Part shown: positions 33,886-42,427 of the stretch, in pieces
How the letters are laid out: each line of letters opens with the position of its first letter
How positions within the stretch are numbered: position 1 is the stretch's first letter
Assembly (NCBI RefSeq): GCF_036013525.1
Contig: NZ_CP107853.1
Location: forward strand, 4,464,001 to 4,528,000
Length of the DNA stretch: 64,000 nt
Source: Nonomuraea sp. NBC_00507
Lineage (GTDB): Bacteria; Actinomycetota; Actinomycetes; Streptosporangiales; Streptosporangiaceae
Direction of reading: 5' to 3'
Made by a program: the position numbers and the translations under genes
Notes under the pieces: generated by a model
Databases searched by the model: none
Told to the model about the DNA's origin: nothing
What the model saw: only the letters and a program-made list of their open reading frames with translations

Positions 33886-35667
33886 TCAGCCGTCGCAGTT
33901 CGGGGAGCAGAGGCGGCGCTCCATGCCCTGCAGGAAGAAGTCGCGGACCTGCAGGATGTTCTTGGCGATGTACGCCTCGCCGCCGGTCGCCTTGGCCAGC
34001 GCGTCCATCCGCTGCTTGCCGGGCGCGGCGTCCGGGCCGAAGGCGATGATGATGATGCTGACCGGGCGCTTGGGGTCGTAGGTGTCCTTCAGGAACTGCA
34101 GGATCGCCGGATTCTTGATCCCGCCGTCGGGGTCGTCGTTGCCCGCGCCGTCCGTGAGGATCAAGAGCGTGTTGATCTTGTCCTGCTGGTACGTCTCGGT
34201 CATCTCCGTGTACGCGGCCTTGAGCGTGTCGTTCAGCCCCGTGTCGCCCGTCGCCTTGGCCTGGATCGTGCTGAGCTGCTTGACCATCAGGTCCTTGCGG
34301 AGCGTGCCGTTGATGCTCTCGGTGAGCGGCCCGAGGGAGACGATCTCCTTCCAGTCCTTGCCGCGGCCGTCCAGATGTGTGGAGAACGTCCACACGCCCA
34401 GCTCGGAGTCGGCGGGGAACAGGCCGAGACCCTCAGTGGCGATCTTGCCGATGGCCTGCATCCGGGTCATGCCCGTGCCCGGCACCGGCAGCGCCATCGT
34501 GCCCGAGACGTCGAGCAGGGTGAGCAGGCGTGAGCCCAGGTTCAGCCTGGACCAGGTCTGCACCATCCGCGCCACGGTCGCTCCGTCGGGAGCCGGCAGC
34601 GCCTGCGGCGTCTCCGGGGTGAACCCCTTGTCCTTCGTCAGCACGTCGCCCGCCTTGCCGTCCGCGCTGCGGAAACCGGCGTCACGCAGGACCTTCTTGG
34701 CCGGATCCGTGGACAGCTCCTGCTTGAAGTCCGCCGCAGCCTTCTGCGTGGCCGGATCCTTGGTGAGGATCGTGACCGGGTAGTCGAGGCTGAGCGTGCC
34801 CTCCTCCGGATAGAGGGCCACCACCGGGGCTTCCGGCTTCTTCGTGTTGTGCGCGTAGATGGCCTGCTCGGAGGCCACGCCCACGGGCACCTTGCTGCCG
34901 GACTTCACGGTGAGGCTGGCCAGCAGCGCCGTCGAGTCGGACGCGAGCTGGCCCGACAGTTCCTTCAGCGCGCCCACCAGCGCCTTGTCCTGCCCGGCCT
35001 CCTTGGCCGTGCCCGCCGCGGCCACCAGCGCGGCCAGGCCCGCGGAGTTCTTCTGCGGGTCGAGGGCGAGCACGCGGACCTGCTTGCCCGGGCCGTCCAC
35101 GTTCGCCACGTTCGCCGCTGCGATCATGCTGGACCAGCTCGGCTTGAGGGCGCTGGACAACTTCGCCGCGGCCGACTTGGCCGCCGCCAGCACGACGGGG
35201 GAGGTGGCGATCGAGACCTCGGGCTCGGGCAGCGCCTTGCCCGCCGGGGTCCTGCGCATGCTCTCCAAGAGCAGGCTGGAGTCCGCCACCCAGAAGTCGG
35301 CGGTGGCCTTGCCCGCGGCCAGCGCGTTGGCCGTCCTGGCCGCCGCCTCCTTGGCCACCGTCACGTCCACGCACTTGCCGTCGATCGAGTGCATGGCCTT
35401 GTTGTAGTTATTCGCGATCTTGCTGAGCGACGGCTCGATGTCGGGAGTGGCGACGACGCGCAGCGCGAGCTTGCCGCCCGAGCAGTCGTGGTCGCGGTTG
35501 AAGATGACGAACGCGGCCACACCGAGGAGCACGGCCAGCGCCACGGCGCCGGCCAACGGCACGAGAACGCGGCCCCGGCTGCTGCGGCGCCTGCGGGAGG
35601 GGGGTTCGCTGGCTCGGTATCCGCCGCCGTATCCGCCGTCGAGCTCGTCTGTGCGGTGTCGCCCCAC
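33886..35667 (-). CDS. Membrane-anchored solute-binding-like / von Willebrand factor A protein
   Basis: A 593-residue protein. A basic N-terminus and one membrane helix (VLVPLAGAVALAVLLGVAAFVIF) precede an extracellular substrate-binding-like domain (about 65-360). A VWA domain follows (about 380-590) with the metal-ion site DVSGTMALP near 386 and ILTDGAGND later. Two Cys near the end (RRLCSPNC) may form a disulfide. Similar proteins are frequent in actinobacteria and are thought to bind ligands or proteins at the surface. The function is unknown. It lies upstream of the membrane sigma gene on the same strand, separated by a strong dyad. Confidence 0.82.
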   Translation of the reverse strand: MGRHRTDELDGGYGGGYRASEPPSRRRRSSRGRVLVPLAGAVALAVLLGVAAFVIFNRDHDCSGGKLALRVVATPDIEPSLSKIANNYNKAMHSIDGKCVDVTVAKEAAARTANALAAGKATADFWVADSSLLLESMRRTPAGKALPEPEVSIATSPVVLAAAKSAAAKLSSALKPSWSSMIAAANVANVDGPGKQVRVLALDPQKNSAGLAALVAAAGTAKEAGQDKALVGALKELSGQLASDSTALLASLTVKSGSKVPVGVASEQAIYAHNTKKPEAPVVALYPEEGTLSLDYPVTILTKDPATQKAAADFKQELSTDPAKKVLRDAGFRSADGKAGDVLTKDKGFTPETPQALPAPDGATVARMVQTWSRLNLGSRLLTLLDVSGTMALPVPGTGMTRMQAIGKIATEGLGLFPADSELGVWTFSTHLDGRGKDWKEIVSLGPLTESINGTLRKDLMVKQLSTIQAKATGDTGLNDTLKAAYTEMTETYQQDKINTLLILTDGAGNDDPDGGIKNPAILQFLKDTYDPKRPVSIIIIAFGPDAAPGKQRMDALAKATGGEAYIAKNILQVRDFFLQGMERRLCSPNCDG

Positions 35668-35878
35668 GATGTCCTCTTAGGTGTGTTGAGACCTTCCGGA
35701 GACCCTAGCGGGAGATGCTCCGCAATACTCCGGGAACGATACTCGGTGCGGTCAGTGGTGCAAAACAGCCCTTTTGGTGCGGCAATTACGCTCTGTGGCC
35801 GTCGCTGGTGGCAACTGTGACCGAATTGCTCGCAATATACGGGGGTTGCCGGTGGTGGTCCATGGCCTGGACGGATGT

Positions 35879-36517
35879 TCAGTGCGAGCAGACGTGGCCG
35901 CGCCAGGCCCGCTTTCCCTCCCGTACCGCGACCGCCGCCAGCATGAGCGCCACGGCCGGATCCACCCACCACCAGCCCAGGGTGTTGAGCCACAGCCCGA
36001 TCAGGACGCCGGCCGCCATCGCCCCGCAGATCAGATTCTGCATGCCCTCGCCCGACGTGGCCGCGGAGGCCAGCCGGCGGCCCAGTCGCCGCTTGATGAT
36101 GCCCAGCGCCGGCATCCCGACCAGGCTGCACGCCGTCACCACGATGCCCAGCACGCTCGGCGTGGCCCGGTAACCCTCGCCCAGGTCGTAGGCCACGTGT
36201 ATGACAAGGTAGGGCGCGAGCAGCCAGAAGCTCAGCGCGATCGCCTTCCTGGCGGTGCTCTCCGCGCCCGGCGACAGGGTGCGCGCCCCTGTGAACCGCC
36301 ACAGCACGATCAAACTGGCCGCCGCCTCCACCAGTGCGGACAGTGCCCATCCGATCAGCGCCACCGAGTGCGCGGCCAAGCCCGCCGCCAGGCCGAGCGT
36401 GCTTTCGACACCCAGCCAGGCGAGCGTGGCGATGGACAGCCAGCGGGCCGTGCGGGCCGCGCGGAGCCAATCGGCTGACGCGGCCGGATGCTCATGAATC
36501 CGCTGATCAGGCACCAT
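35879..36517 (-). CDS. Cation diffusion facilitator-like membrane protein
   Basis: A 212-residue membrane protein with about six hydrophobic segments, resembling the transmembrane half of CDF metal exporters (GLAAHSVALIGWALSALVEAAASLIVLWRF). It has HVAYDLGEG in the middle and WWWVDPAVALMLAAVAVREG at the end, where CDF proteins have their fifth and sixth helices. The cytoplasmic C-terminal domain of CDF transporters is missing. The canonical HxxxD metal site in helix 2 is not clear, so the substrate and activity are uncertain. Confidence 0.7.
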   Translation of the reverse strand: MVPDQRIHEHPAASADWLRAARTARWLSIATLAWLGVESTLGLAAGLAAHSVALIGWALSALVEAAASLIVLWRFTGARTLSPGAESTARKAIALSFWLLAPYLVIHVAYDLGEGYRATPSVLGIVVTACSLVGMPALGIIKRRLGRRLASAATSGEGMQNLICGAMAAGVLIGLWLNTLGWWWVDPAVALMLAAVAVREGKRAWRGHVCSH

Positions 36518-36690
36518 GAACCCCCGAACTCCCGGCTATCCGGCCGTCGACAGCGAACTGTTACTTACCCATCACGGACCGTTATCTTGGCAGACGCAGG
36601 CAAAGGGATGGTCCAGTTCCGCACATAATGAGCGCTGATCGTTGGGGACGATTCGGGACTCTTCACGACTCTTCGGGGGAGGGCAGGTCT

Positions 36691-37461
36691 GTGCCGTTCA
36701 CGCCCAGTCACATCGCCGCGGTGGTGCCGTTGATCATGTCATCACGGGTACGCAGATTCGCCGATCCATGGGCGTTGGCGATGGGAGCGATGGTCCCGGA
36801 CCTGCCGATCTTCCTCCCTTTCCTGCCTGACTACACCAACTGGCACTCCTGGCTCGGCGTCGTCACCATCGACCTGGCCGCGGTGCTGATGCTGGTGCCG
36901 CTGTTCCACTGGATCTTCAGGGACCCGCTGGTCTCCTTGCTCCCGCCGTCGCTGGCCGGCCGCGCCGCGCTCTTGGCCCCGGACCGGCTACGGCCGCTCC
37001 CCATCGCCGCGGGCGCCGTGCTCGGCGCGGCGACTCACGTCGCGTGGGACTCCTTCACCCATTCCACCGGCCCGGCGGAGTGGGGTCCGTGGTTGTCCGT
37101 GTCGGTCTTCGGGGTGATCAGGCTGTTCCGCCTCCTGCAGTACACGTCGTCGGCGATCGGGCTGGCCGTGGTGGTGTGGTGGGGGTGGCGGGAACTGTCG
37201 AGGATGGCGGCGGCGCCCGTGCCGGACCGGTTGCGGATCTCCTCGCGCACGCGCTGGACCGTCCTGGCGGCCGGCGCGGCGGGGGCCATCGCCGGCGCGC
37301 TCCTCTGGCCCCTGGTGGACGAGCCCAACCCGGTGTTCGGCCTGCCCGGCCTGATCACCAAGGTCGGCGCGGGCACGGTGATCGGCCTGTGCGCGGTCCT
37401 CACCTGCTACGCCATGGTGTGGCAGGTCAGGCAGCGCATGACGGTGGCCGAAGGCACGTGA
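36691..37461 (+). CDS. DUF4184 family membrane protein
   Basis: A 256-residue integral membrane protein with about five hydrophobic segments. The family signature PFTPSHIAAVVPL is right at the N-terminus, and GAMVPDLPIFLPF and GAATHVAWDSFTH follow, containing the conserved Asp and His residues. GTG 36691 is preferred to the ATG at 36628 because the signature begins there and GGGGGAGGG lies about 8 bases upstream. These proteins resemble membrane-bound metal-dependent hydrolases such as the YdjM/DUF457 group, but the function is not established. Its stop overlaps the next start. Confidence 0.82.
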   Translation: MPFTPSHIAAVVPLIMSSRVRRFADPWALAMGAMVPDLPIFLPFLPDYTNWHSWLGVVTIDLAAVLMLVPLFHWIFRDPLVSLLPPSLAGRAALLAPDRLRPLPIAAGAVLGAATHVAWDSFTHSTGPAEWGPWLSVSVFGVIRLFRLLQYTSSAIGLAVVVWWGWRELSRMAAAPVPDRLRISSRTRWTVLAAGAAGAIAGALLWPLVDEPNPVFGLPGLITKVGAGTVIGLCAVLTCYAMVWQVRQRMTVAEGT

Positions 37462-38300
37462 GCGCCTCACCGGCTGGCAGTATCGGGAGCGTGCTGGAGT
37501 ACGTAACCGACGCCGACGACCCGCGCCTATCCGACTACACCCGTCTGCGGGACGTGGAGCTGCGCAAGAGCCTGGAGGCCGAGCGCGGCCTCTTCCTCGC
37601 CGAGGGCGAGAAGGTGATCAGGCGTGCCATCGGCGCCGGCTACCCGATCCGCTCCGTGCTGACCACGCGCCGCTGGCTGCCCTCGCTGTCCGACGTGCTC
37701 GGCGACGCCCTCGTCTACGTGGTGAGCGACGAGATCATGTCGGGGATCGCCGGTTTCCAGGTCCACCGCGGCGCCCTCGCCTCCATGGAGCGGCTCCCGC
37801 TGCCCTCGGTCGACACTCTGCTCAAGGGCGGGACGCGGCGACTGCTGGTGCTGGAGGACCTGGTCGACCACTCGAACGTCGGCGCGATCTTCAGATCGGC
37901 CGCCGCGCTGGGAGTGGACGGGATCATCCTGTCGCCCCGGTGCGCGGATCCGTTCTATCGGCGGGCGGTGAAGGTCTCGATGGGGGCGGTGTTCTCGATC
38001 CCGTACGCGCGGATGGACGACTGGTTCGACGGGCTCGCCCGGTTGCGGGAGGCGGGCTACCAGACCCTCGCCCTGACCCCGGATCAGGCCGCCATTCCGA
38101 TGGACGAGGTCGTCCTGGCGGATCGCGTGGCGCTGCTGCTCGGCGCCGAAGGGGATGGGCTGTCGTCCCACTGGCTGGAGGAAGCCGATCAGGCGGTGTG
38201 CATCCCGATGAGCGCGACGGCGATGGCCGCCGGCGTGGACTCACTGAACGTGGTGGCCGCCGCCGCGATCGCCTGCCACGGGTTGATGCGAGCCACGTGA
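37458..38300 (+). CDS. SpoU (TrmH) family RNA 2'-O-methyltransferase
   Basis: A 280-residue SPOUT-class enzyme that methylates ribose 2'-OH in tRNA or rRNA using S-adenosylmethionine. The N-terminal substrate-binding part (EAERGLFLAEGEKVIRRAI) is followed by LVLEDLVDHSNVGAIFRSAAALGVDGIIL with the catalytic Asn and Arg. The C-terminal knot motifs ALLLGAEGDGLSSHWLEEAD and IPMSATAMAAGVDSLNVVAAAAI are intact. GTG 37458 overlaps the upstream stop (GTGA); GTG 37491 is an alternative, but GGGAG lies too close to it. The exact RNA target is unknown. Confidence 0.88.
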   Translation: MSASPAGSIGSVLEYVTDADDPRLSDYTRLRDVELRKSLEAERGLFLAEGEKVIRRAIGAGYPIRSVLTTRRWLPSLSDVLGDALVYVVSDEIMSGIAGFQVHRGALASMERLPLPSVDTLLKGGTRRLLVLEDLVDHSNVGAIFRSAAALGVDGIILSPRCADPFYRRAVKVSMGAVFSIPYARMDDWFDGLARLREAGYQTLALTPDQAAIPMDEVVLADRVALLLGAEGDGLSSHWLEEADQAVCIPMSATAMAAGVDSLNVVAAAAIACHGLMRAT

Positions 38301-38440
38301 CCTGAAGCGTTCGCGCTCCCGCTCCGCGATCAGCCCTGCCGACCTTTCCCTAATTATGGGATAAATCGGTCGATTAGTCGTGATGTCGGACATTAGCGTA
38401 CATTGCAGCCCTGAGCTCCCTCCCTCCGTAAAGGGCTGTC

Positions 38441-40042
38441 ATGTCCATGCGCGCGAAAATCCTGCGAGCCTGGGCGATGGTGTTGGCCGTCGTCCTGGTT
38501 CTGACCACCGCCGGCCAGGCGAACGCCGCGAGCGTCGTCGCCAAGCCCGAGCGGCCGAACATCATCTTCTTCCTGGTCGACGACCTGTCGGCCGAGCTGC
38601 TCCAGTACATGGACGCCGTCAAGGGCCTGGCCAAGGGCGGCACCACGTTCAGCGGTTATTACGTGGCCGACTCGCTCTGCTGTCCGTCGCGGGCCACGAT
38701 GTTCACCGGTCAGTTCCCGCACAACACCGGCGTGCGCACCAACGAGGGCTACGACAGGGGCGGCTACCGGGCGTTCGCGCCGCACGAGGGCCGCACCTAT
38801 GCCACCGCGCTGCACCAGGCCGGCTACCGCACCGGCTACCTGGGCAAGTACGTCAACGAGTATCCGGCGGGCGACGGCTACAAGGTGCCGGCCGGTTGGG
38901 ACGAGTGGCATGTCGCGGGAGCCGGCGGCTACAACGAGTACAGGTACCAGCTCACCCGCTACATCAAGGAGCAGACGCCCGGCGCCAGGCCCCGTGACCC
39001 GTCCGACGGCACCTATCTGGTGGACGAGCTCGGCAAGCGGGCGGTCGGGTTCATCGAGCGCTCCCGCCGGTACGCGCCCGACGAGCCGTTCTTCCTCCAG
39101 GTCTCGCCGTTCTCGCCACACGCCAGGGTCGACGTCAAGCCGGGTGACAAAGAGCCGCGTTTCCCGCCCGCGCGGCGTGACCGGCCGAAGAACAAGTGGC
39201 CCGCCGGCGAGTTCCCCCACGGGGACTGCGGCGGCGTCGACTGCGCCGACATCGATGTGACCACGCTGCCCGCGTTCAACGAGGACACCGCGGACAAGCC
39301 CTCGTGGGTACGGCGGGAGCCGATCGGGCCGGAGCTCATCAAGGAGCTGCGCACCGACTTCCGCAACCGGATCCGCATGGTGCAGTCGATCGACGACATG
39401 GTCGAGCGCGTGCTGTCGACGTTGACCGAGCGCGAGCGGCGGAACACGTACGTGGTGTTCACCAGCGACAACGGTTTCCACCTGGGCCAGCATCGCCTGC
39501 TCCGCAACAAGTCCACCGCCTATGACCACGACGTCCGGGTGCCGCTGCTGGTCAAGCGCCCGGCCGCGGGACGGCAGGGCGATCTCGTGACCGGCGCCAT
39601 CGCCCAGAACGTGGACCTGTTCGCGACCTTCCTCGACATGGCCGGCATCGATCCGGCGCTGCGTGACAGCCGCGACGGGCGCAGCCTGCTGCCCCTCATC
39701 CAGGGCCGCCCGGTGCGGGACTGGCGCAACGCGGCGCTGATCGAGCACGTCAAGCCGGAGCCGGCCACGCCAGGCTTCGACCCCGACGCGGACTGGCGCA
39801 AGGTGGGGAACGCCACGCCGCCCACGTACGGCGCCGTGCGCACCGCCGGAGAGCTCTATGTCGAGTACGAAGGTGATCCGAAACCCGAGTACTACAACAC
39901 CGTCACCGATCCTCATCAGGAGTCCAACGACCCGGGCAACCCCAGGACGGCCGGCCTCGCGCAGGCTCTCGACGACCTGGAGAGCTGCGGCAAGCCGGGC
40001 AGGACGAACTGCTGGGACGCCGCGCACCTACGCGAGCCGTAA
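38441..40042 (+). CDS. Exported sulfatase
   Basis: A 533-residue type I sulfatase with an N-terminal signal peptide (MVLAVVLVLTTAGQANA, cleavage after about residue 29). The formylglycine motif CCPSR has its modifiable Cys at about residue 80. The metal-binding FLVDDL is near 45 and TSDNGFHLGQHRLLRNKSTAYDH lies in the second half. Activity needs a formylglycine-generating enzyme encoded elsewhere. It cleaves sulfate esters outside the cell, probably from glycans, since N-acetylglucosamine-6-sulfatase-like enzymes share this organisation. AAGGG lies upstream of the ATG. Confidence 0.9.
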   Translation: MSMRAKILRAWAMVLAVVLVLTTAGQANAASVVAKPERPNIIFFLVDDLSAELLQYMDAVKGLAKGGTTFSGYYVADSLCCPSRATMFTGQFPHNTGVRTNEGYDRGGYRAFAPHEGRTYATALHQAGYRTGYLGKYVNEYPAGDGYKVPAGWDEWHVAGAGGYNEYRYQLTRYIKEQTPGARPRDPSDGTYLVDELGKRAVGFIERSRRYAPDEPFFLQVSPFSPHARVDVKPGDKEPRFPPARRDRPKNKWPAGEFPHGDCGGVDCADIDVTTLPAFNEDTADKPSWVRREPIGPELIKELRTDFRNRIRMVQSIDDMVERVLSTLTERERRNTYVVFTSDNGFHLGQHRLLRNKSTAYDHDVRVPLLVKRPAAGRQGDLVTGAIAQNVDLFATFLDMAGIDPALRDSRDGRSLLPLIQGRPVRDWRNAALIEHVKPEPATPGFDPDADWRKVGNATPPTYGAVRTAGELYVEYEGDPKPEYYNTVTDPHQESNDPGNPRTAGLAQALDDLESCGKPGRTNCWDAAHLREP

Positions 40043-40056
40043 GGACTGCAGGACTT

Positions 40057-40338
40057 TCAAGGCTGGTCGGTGAGCCAGGCGGGGTAACCGTCGAGGTCGT
40101 GGCTCACCGGCCGGCTGACGATCGGGCCGTTCTCGCCGCTTCCTCTGATGTGCTGTTCGAGGGTCGGCGCGTGCTGGTCCGTCGTGATGAGGGTGAGTTG
40201 CCAGGCGTTCGCGGACGGGTGGGGCACCTCGTCGATGTCGATGGACGTCGCCAGGCCCGCACGCAGGATGCCGTGCGCCACCACGGCCGCTTTCGTGCGG
40301 CCTTCGATCGTCGCGCGGACCTCGATGAACTCCGCCAT
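40057..40338 (-). CDS. CutA-like small protein
   Basis: A 93-residue protein resembling the CutA1 divalent-ion tolerance family, which forms trimers. AEFIEVRATIEGRTKAAVVAHGILRAGLATSIDI matches the first half, and the end SRPVSHDLDGYPAWLTDQ the final strand and helix. Several usual CutA residues are changed, so a different function is possible. ATG 40338 has GAGAGGGA at good spacing; the frame extends upstream to 40443 but without homology. It is convergent with the sulfatase, 14 bases apart. Confidence 0.7.
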   Translation of the reverse strand: MAEFIEVRATIEGRTKAAVVAHGILRAGLATSIDIDEVPHPSANAWQLTLITTDQHAPTLEQHIRGSGENGPIVSRPVSHDLDGYPAWLTDQP

Positions 40339-40459
40339 GGCACATTCCCTCTCAAAGGGCCTGAAATTCCGACGCCACTCGCATGAGCGACTGAACCGTA
40401 CCCCATGGGATGTGTCATGGAACAGGGGCAGATCGCGCCCCAAACCCGCCAGGAGGCGC

Positions 40460-41512
40460 CTAACGCTCAGGGGACGGGGCGGTCGAGGAGCGGACGACGA
40501 GCTCGTGGGGGAAGAGCAGCCGCTCGGGCTCGGCCGCGCCCCCCGACAACAGCAGCCGCCCCGCGGTCTCGCCGATCTCCTGCTTCGCCTGCCTGATCGT
40601 GGTGAGCCCGGCCTCCTCGGCGGCGCTGTCGGAGAACCCCACCACCGAAAGCTCCCCGGGCACCCCGATCCCCAGGTCGGCCGCGGCGTCCAGCACGCCC
40701 AGCGCCAGCACGTCGGTGTTGGTCAGGACGGCGGTGGGGCGCGGAGAGCGGCCGAGCAACGCGTGCCCCGCCTTCCTCCCCGCCTCACGCGAGTTGCGCG
40801 CCACCTCGTAGAACGGCACCCCCGCCCACGTCAGCCCGGCCTCCTCGCACGCGCTCTGGTAGCCGCCGCGCCGCCGCCGCATGGCCTCGAACACCGCGCC
40901 TTCCTGCCGCGCCGGGTCGGCCCAGCCGGTGAAGCCGTCGTCGTTGAGCCCCACCATGGCCACCCCGATCCGCCGATGACCCAGCTCCAGCAGGTGCCGC
41001 GCAGCCGCCGCGCCCGCCGCGGGCTCGTCGATGCCGACGAACGGGTGGCCGGGCACGTAGGGCTCGTCCACGATCACCACCGGCAACTTCCTGGCCAGCA
41101 CCTCCGCCAGCGCGGGATGCCCGTCCGGCAGCGACACGACGCAGAAGGCGTCCACCACCGCGTCGCGCACGGTCTCGCTGCGCCGGTCGCCGTGCGGCAG
41201 CGGCAGGATGAGCAGCCCCACTCCCGCGTCCTCGGCGGCCGTGGCCAGCCCTTGGAAGAACCCGATCGCGTAGGGGTCGGCGAACGCGTACGCCAGCGTC
41301 TCGCTGAAGATCAGTCCGAGCGCTCCCGCCCGGCCGAGCCGCAAGGACCGTGCCGTCGGATTGGGCCCCGCGTAGCCGAGCTCGTCGGCCACCTCCATGA
41401 TCCGCTGCCGTAGCCCTTCGCTGAGCTGGTCGGGGCGGGAGAAGGCGTACGACACGGTGGCCCGGGACACGCCGAGCCGGTCGGCGATCGTCTGGAGTGT
41501 GACCCTGGCCAT
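40460..41512 (-). CDS. LacI family transcription regulator
   Basis: A 350-residue sugar-responsive repressor. TLQTIADRLGVSRATVSYAFSRPDQLS forms the helix-turn-helix and AGPNPTARSLRLGRAG the hinge. The periplasmic-binding-like sensor follows, with GLIFSETLAYAFADPY, FVGIDEPAAGAAAARHLLELGHRRIG and PTAVLTNTDVLALGVLDAA. It faces a small gene across a 30-bp AT-rich palindrome. The effector is unknown; the usual central CG of LacI operators is missing in that palindrome, so it may not be the protein that binds there. Confidence 0.9.
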   Translation of the reverse strand: MARVTLQTIADRLGVSRATVSYAFSRPDQLSEGLRQRIMEVADELGYAGPNPTARSLRLGRAGALGLIFSETLAYAFADPYAIGFFQGLATAAEDAGVGLLILPLPHGDRRSETVRDAVVDAFCVVSLPDGHPALAEVLARKLPVVIVDEPYVPGHPFVGIDEPAAGAAAARHLLELGHRRIGVAMVGLNDDGFTGWADPARQEGAVFEAMRRRRGGYQSACEEAGLTWAGVPFYEVARNSREAGRKAGHALLGRSPRPTAVLTNTDVLALGVLDAAADLGIGVPGELSVVGFSDSAAEEAGLTTIRQAKQEIGETAGRLLLSGGAAEPERLLFPHELVVRSSTAPSPER

Positions 41513-41533
41513 CGTCCCACCGTACCGAAGACC

Positions 41534-41576
41534 TTGTGATGCTGCTCTTAATCAATTAAGGTCTTAATTGATTAAG
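41534..41576 (+). promoter_or_regulatory. 30-bp perfect palindrome over promoter and RBS of a small gene
   Basis: CTTAATCAATTAAG (41547-41560), two bases, then CTTAATTGATTAAG (41563-41576): the 14-base arms are exact reverse complements, and each arm is itself CTTAAT-NN-ATTAAG. The AT-rich block stands out in this GC-rich DNA. TTGTGA (41534) and TAAGGT (41557), 17 bases apart, could be -35 and -10. The right arm runs into the AAGGAGG that serves the ATG at 41587, so a bound protein would block transcription. Confidence 0.7.
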
Positions 41577-41586
41577 GAGGAGATCT

Positions 41587-41766
41587 ATGGATGCCATGCA
41601 CGTCCTCGCGCATCAGACCGCGATGGGATATCGGGAGTCGCTGAGTGCGGCGCTGCCGGGTGCGCCGCGCAGGCCGCATCGGGACCGGAGCCGCGTTCGC
41701 GTACGGCTGGCGCACTCGCTCAGGTGGACGGCCGACCGCCTGGATCCGGTGTGCCGCACGGCGTGA
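41587..41766 (+). CDS. Small basic protein of unknown function (59 residues)
   Basis: AAGGAGGAG lies 5-6 bases before this ATG, the strongest ribosome-binding site in the window. The frame encodes 59 residues, beginning MDAMHVLAHQTAMGYRESL and ending in an Arg-rich helix (RVRVRLAHSLRWTADRL). Small His/Arg-rich proteins of this shape are common and unstudied in actinobacteria. It is divergent from the LacI gene and controlled by the shared palindrome. I recognise no domain. Confidence 0.65.
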   Translation: MDAMHVLAHQTAMGYRESLSAALPGAPRRPHRDRSRVRVRLAHSLRWTADRLDPVCRTA

Positions 41767-41821
41767 TGCTGCAGAATGTGACGGGCCGATTACCTAGACA
41801 GATTTACCCAGGGAGGGGTCC

Positions 41822-42400
41822 GTGAAAATGACCTGGATCATCGCAGTCGCGGCCGCGGCCGGCCCGCTGACCGCCGACGTGGCACACGCGCTGAGTCCGC
41901 CCGTGGCCGGTGGTCCGCGAAGTCCGGCCGCGACCTCGCCGGCCGCCCTGATCTGCGCCGTCGCCACGCCGCCCGGCCGGCCGCTGGTCTTCGACCCGTG
42001 GGTCGGGCTCGCGCCCCGGCGCGCCGCGGTCCGCGGCCACCTCCAGCTCACGGGCTGCACGTCGCCGGACGGCTCGGCGACCGGACTGCGCTCCGGCTGG
42101 GTCGCGTTGAAGGCCGACGGCGTGCTCTCGTGCACGAGCGCGCGCCGCGTCCGGGGTCGCGCGGTCATCACCTGGTTCGGCGGGGACGGCCGCCCCGTCG
42201 GCACCTCGAGCCTGCGCGGCCGGGGGGACTCTCTGGCCACCCAGCGCCCGGCCGACACCCTGCTCACCGGGGCCGTCACATCGGGGCCGCTCGGGGGTGC
42301 GCGGACGCGCGGCGGCATCGCGCCCGACACGGGCCTGCTCGGCTGCGCCGCCCAAGGTCTGGAGCGCCTCAACGGCGCGGGCCACATGACCTTCGGCTAG
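41822..42400 (+). CDS. Exported protein of unknown function
   Basis: A 192-residue protein with an N-terminal signal peptide (MTWIIAVAAAAGPLTADVAHA). The mature part is rich in Gly, Ala and Arg, with four Cys residues spaced as two likely disulfides. HLQLTGCTSPDG and GRAVITWFGGDGRPVG suggest a small beta-rich domain. GTG 41822 has GGGAGGGG upstream. It has no family that I recognise. It is convergent with the carboxypeptidase gene. Confidence 0.72.
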   Translation: MKMTWIIAVAAAAGPLTADVAHALSPPVAGGPRSPAATSPAALICAVATPPGRPLVFDPWVGLAPRRAAVRGHLQLTGCTSPDGSATGLRSGWVALKADGVLSCTSARRVRGRAVITWFGGDGRPVGTSSLRGRGDSLATQRPADTLLTGAVTSGPLGGARTRGGIAPDTGLLGCAAQGLERLNGAGHMTFG

Positions 42401-42427
42401 CACCGTCCCTCTCCGCCCCCCTCCTGG

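Noticed and set aside
41568..41825. An 85-codon frame starting in the palindrome
   Set aside because: It has no ribosome-binding site. The frame from 41587 with AAGGAGGAG is a better gene.
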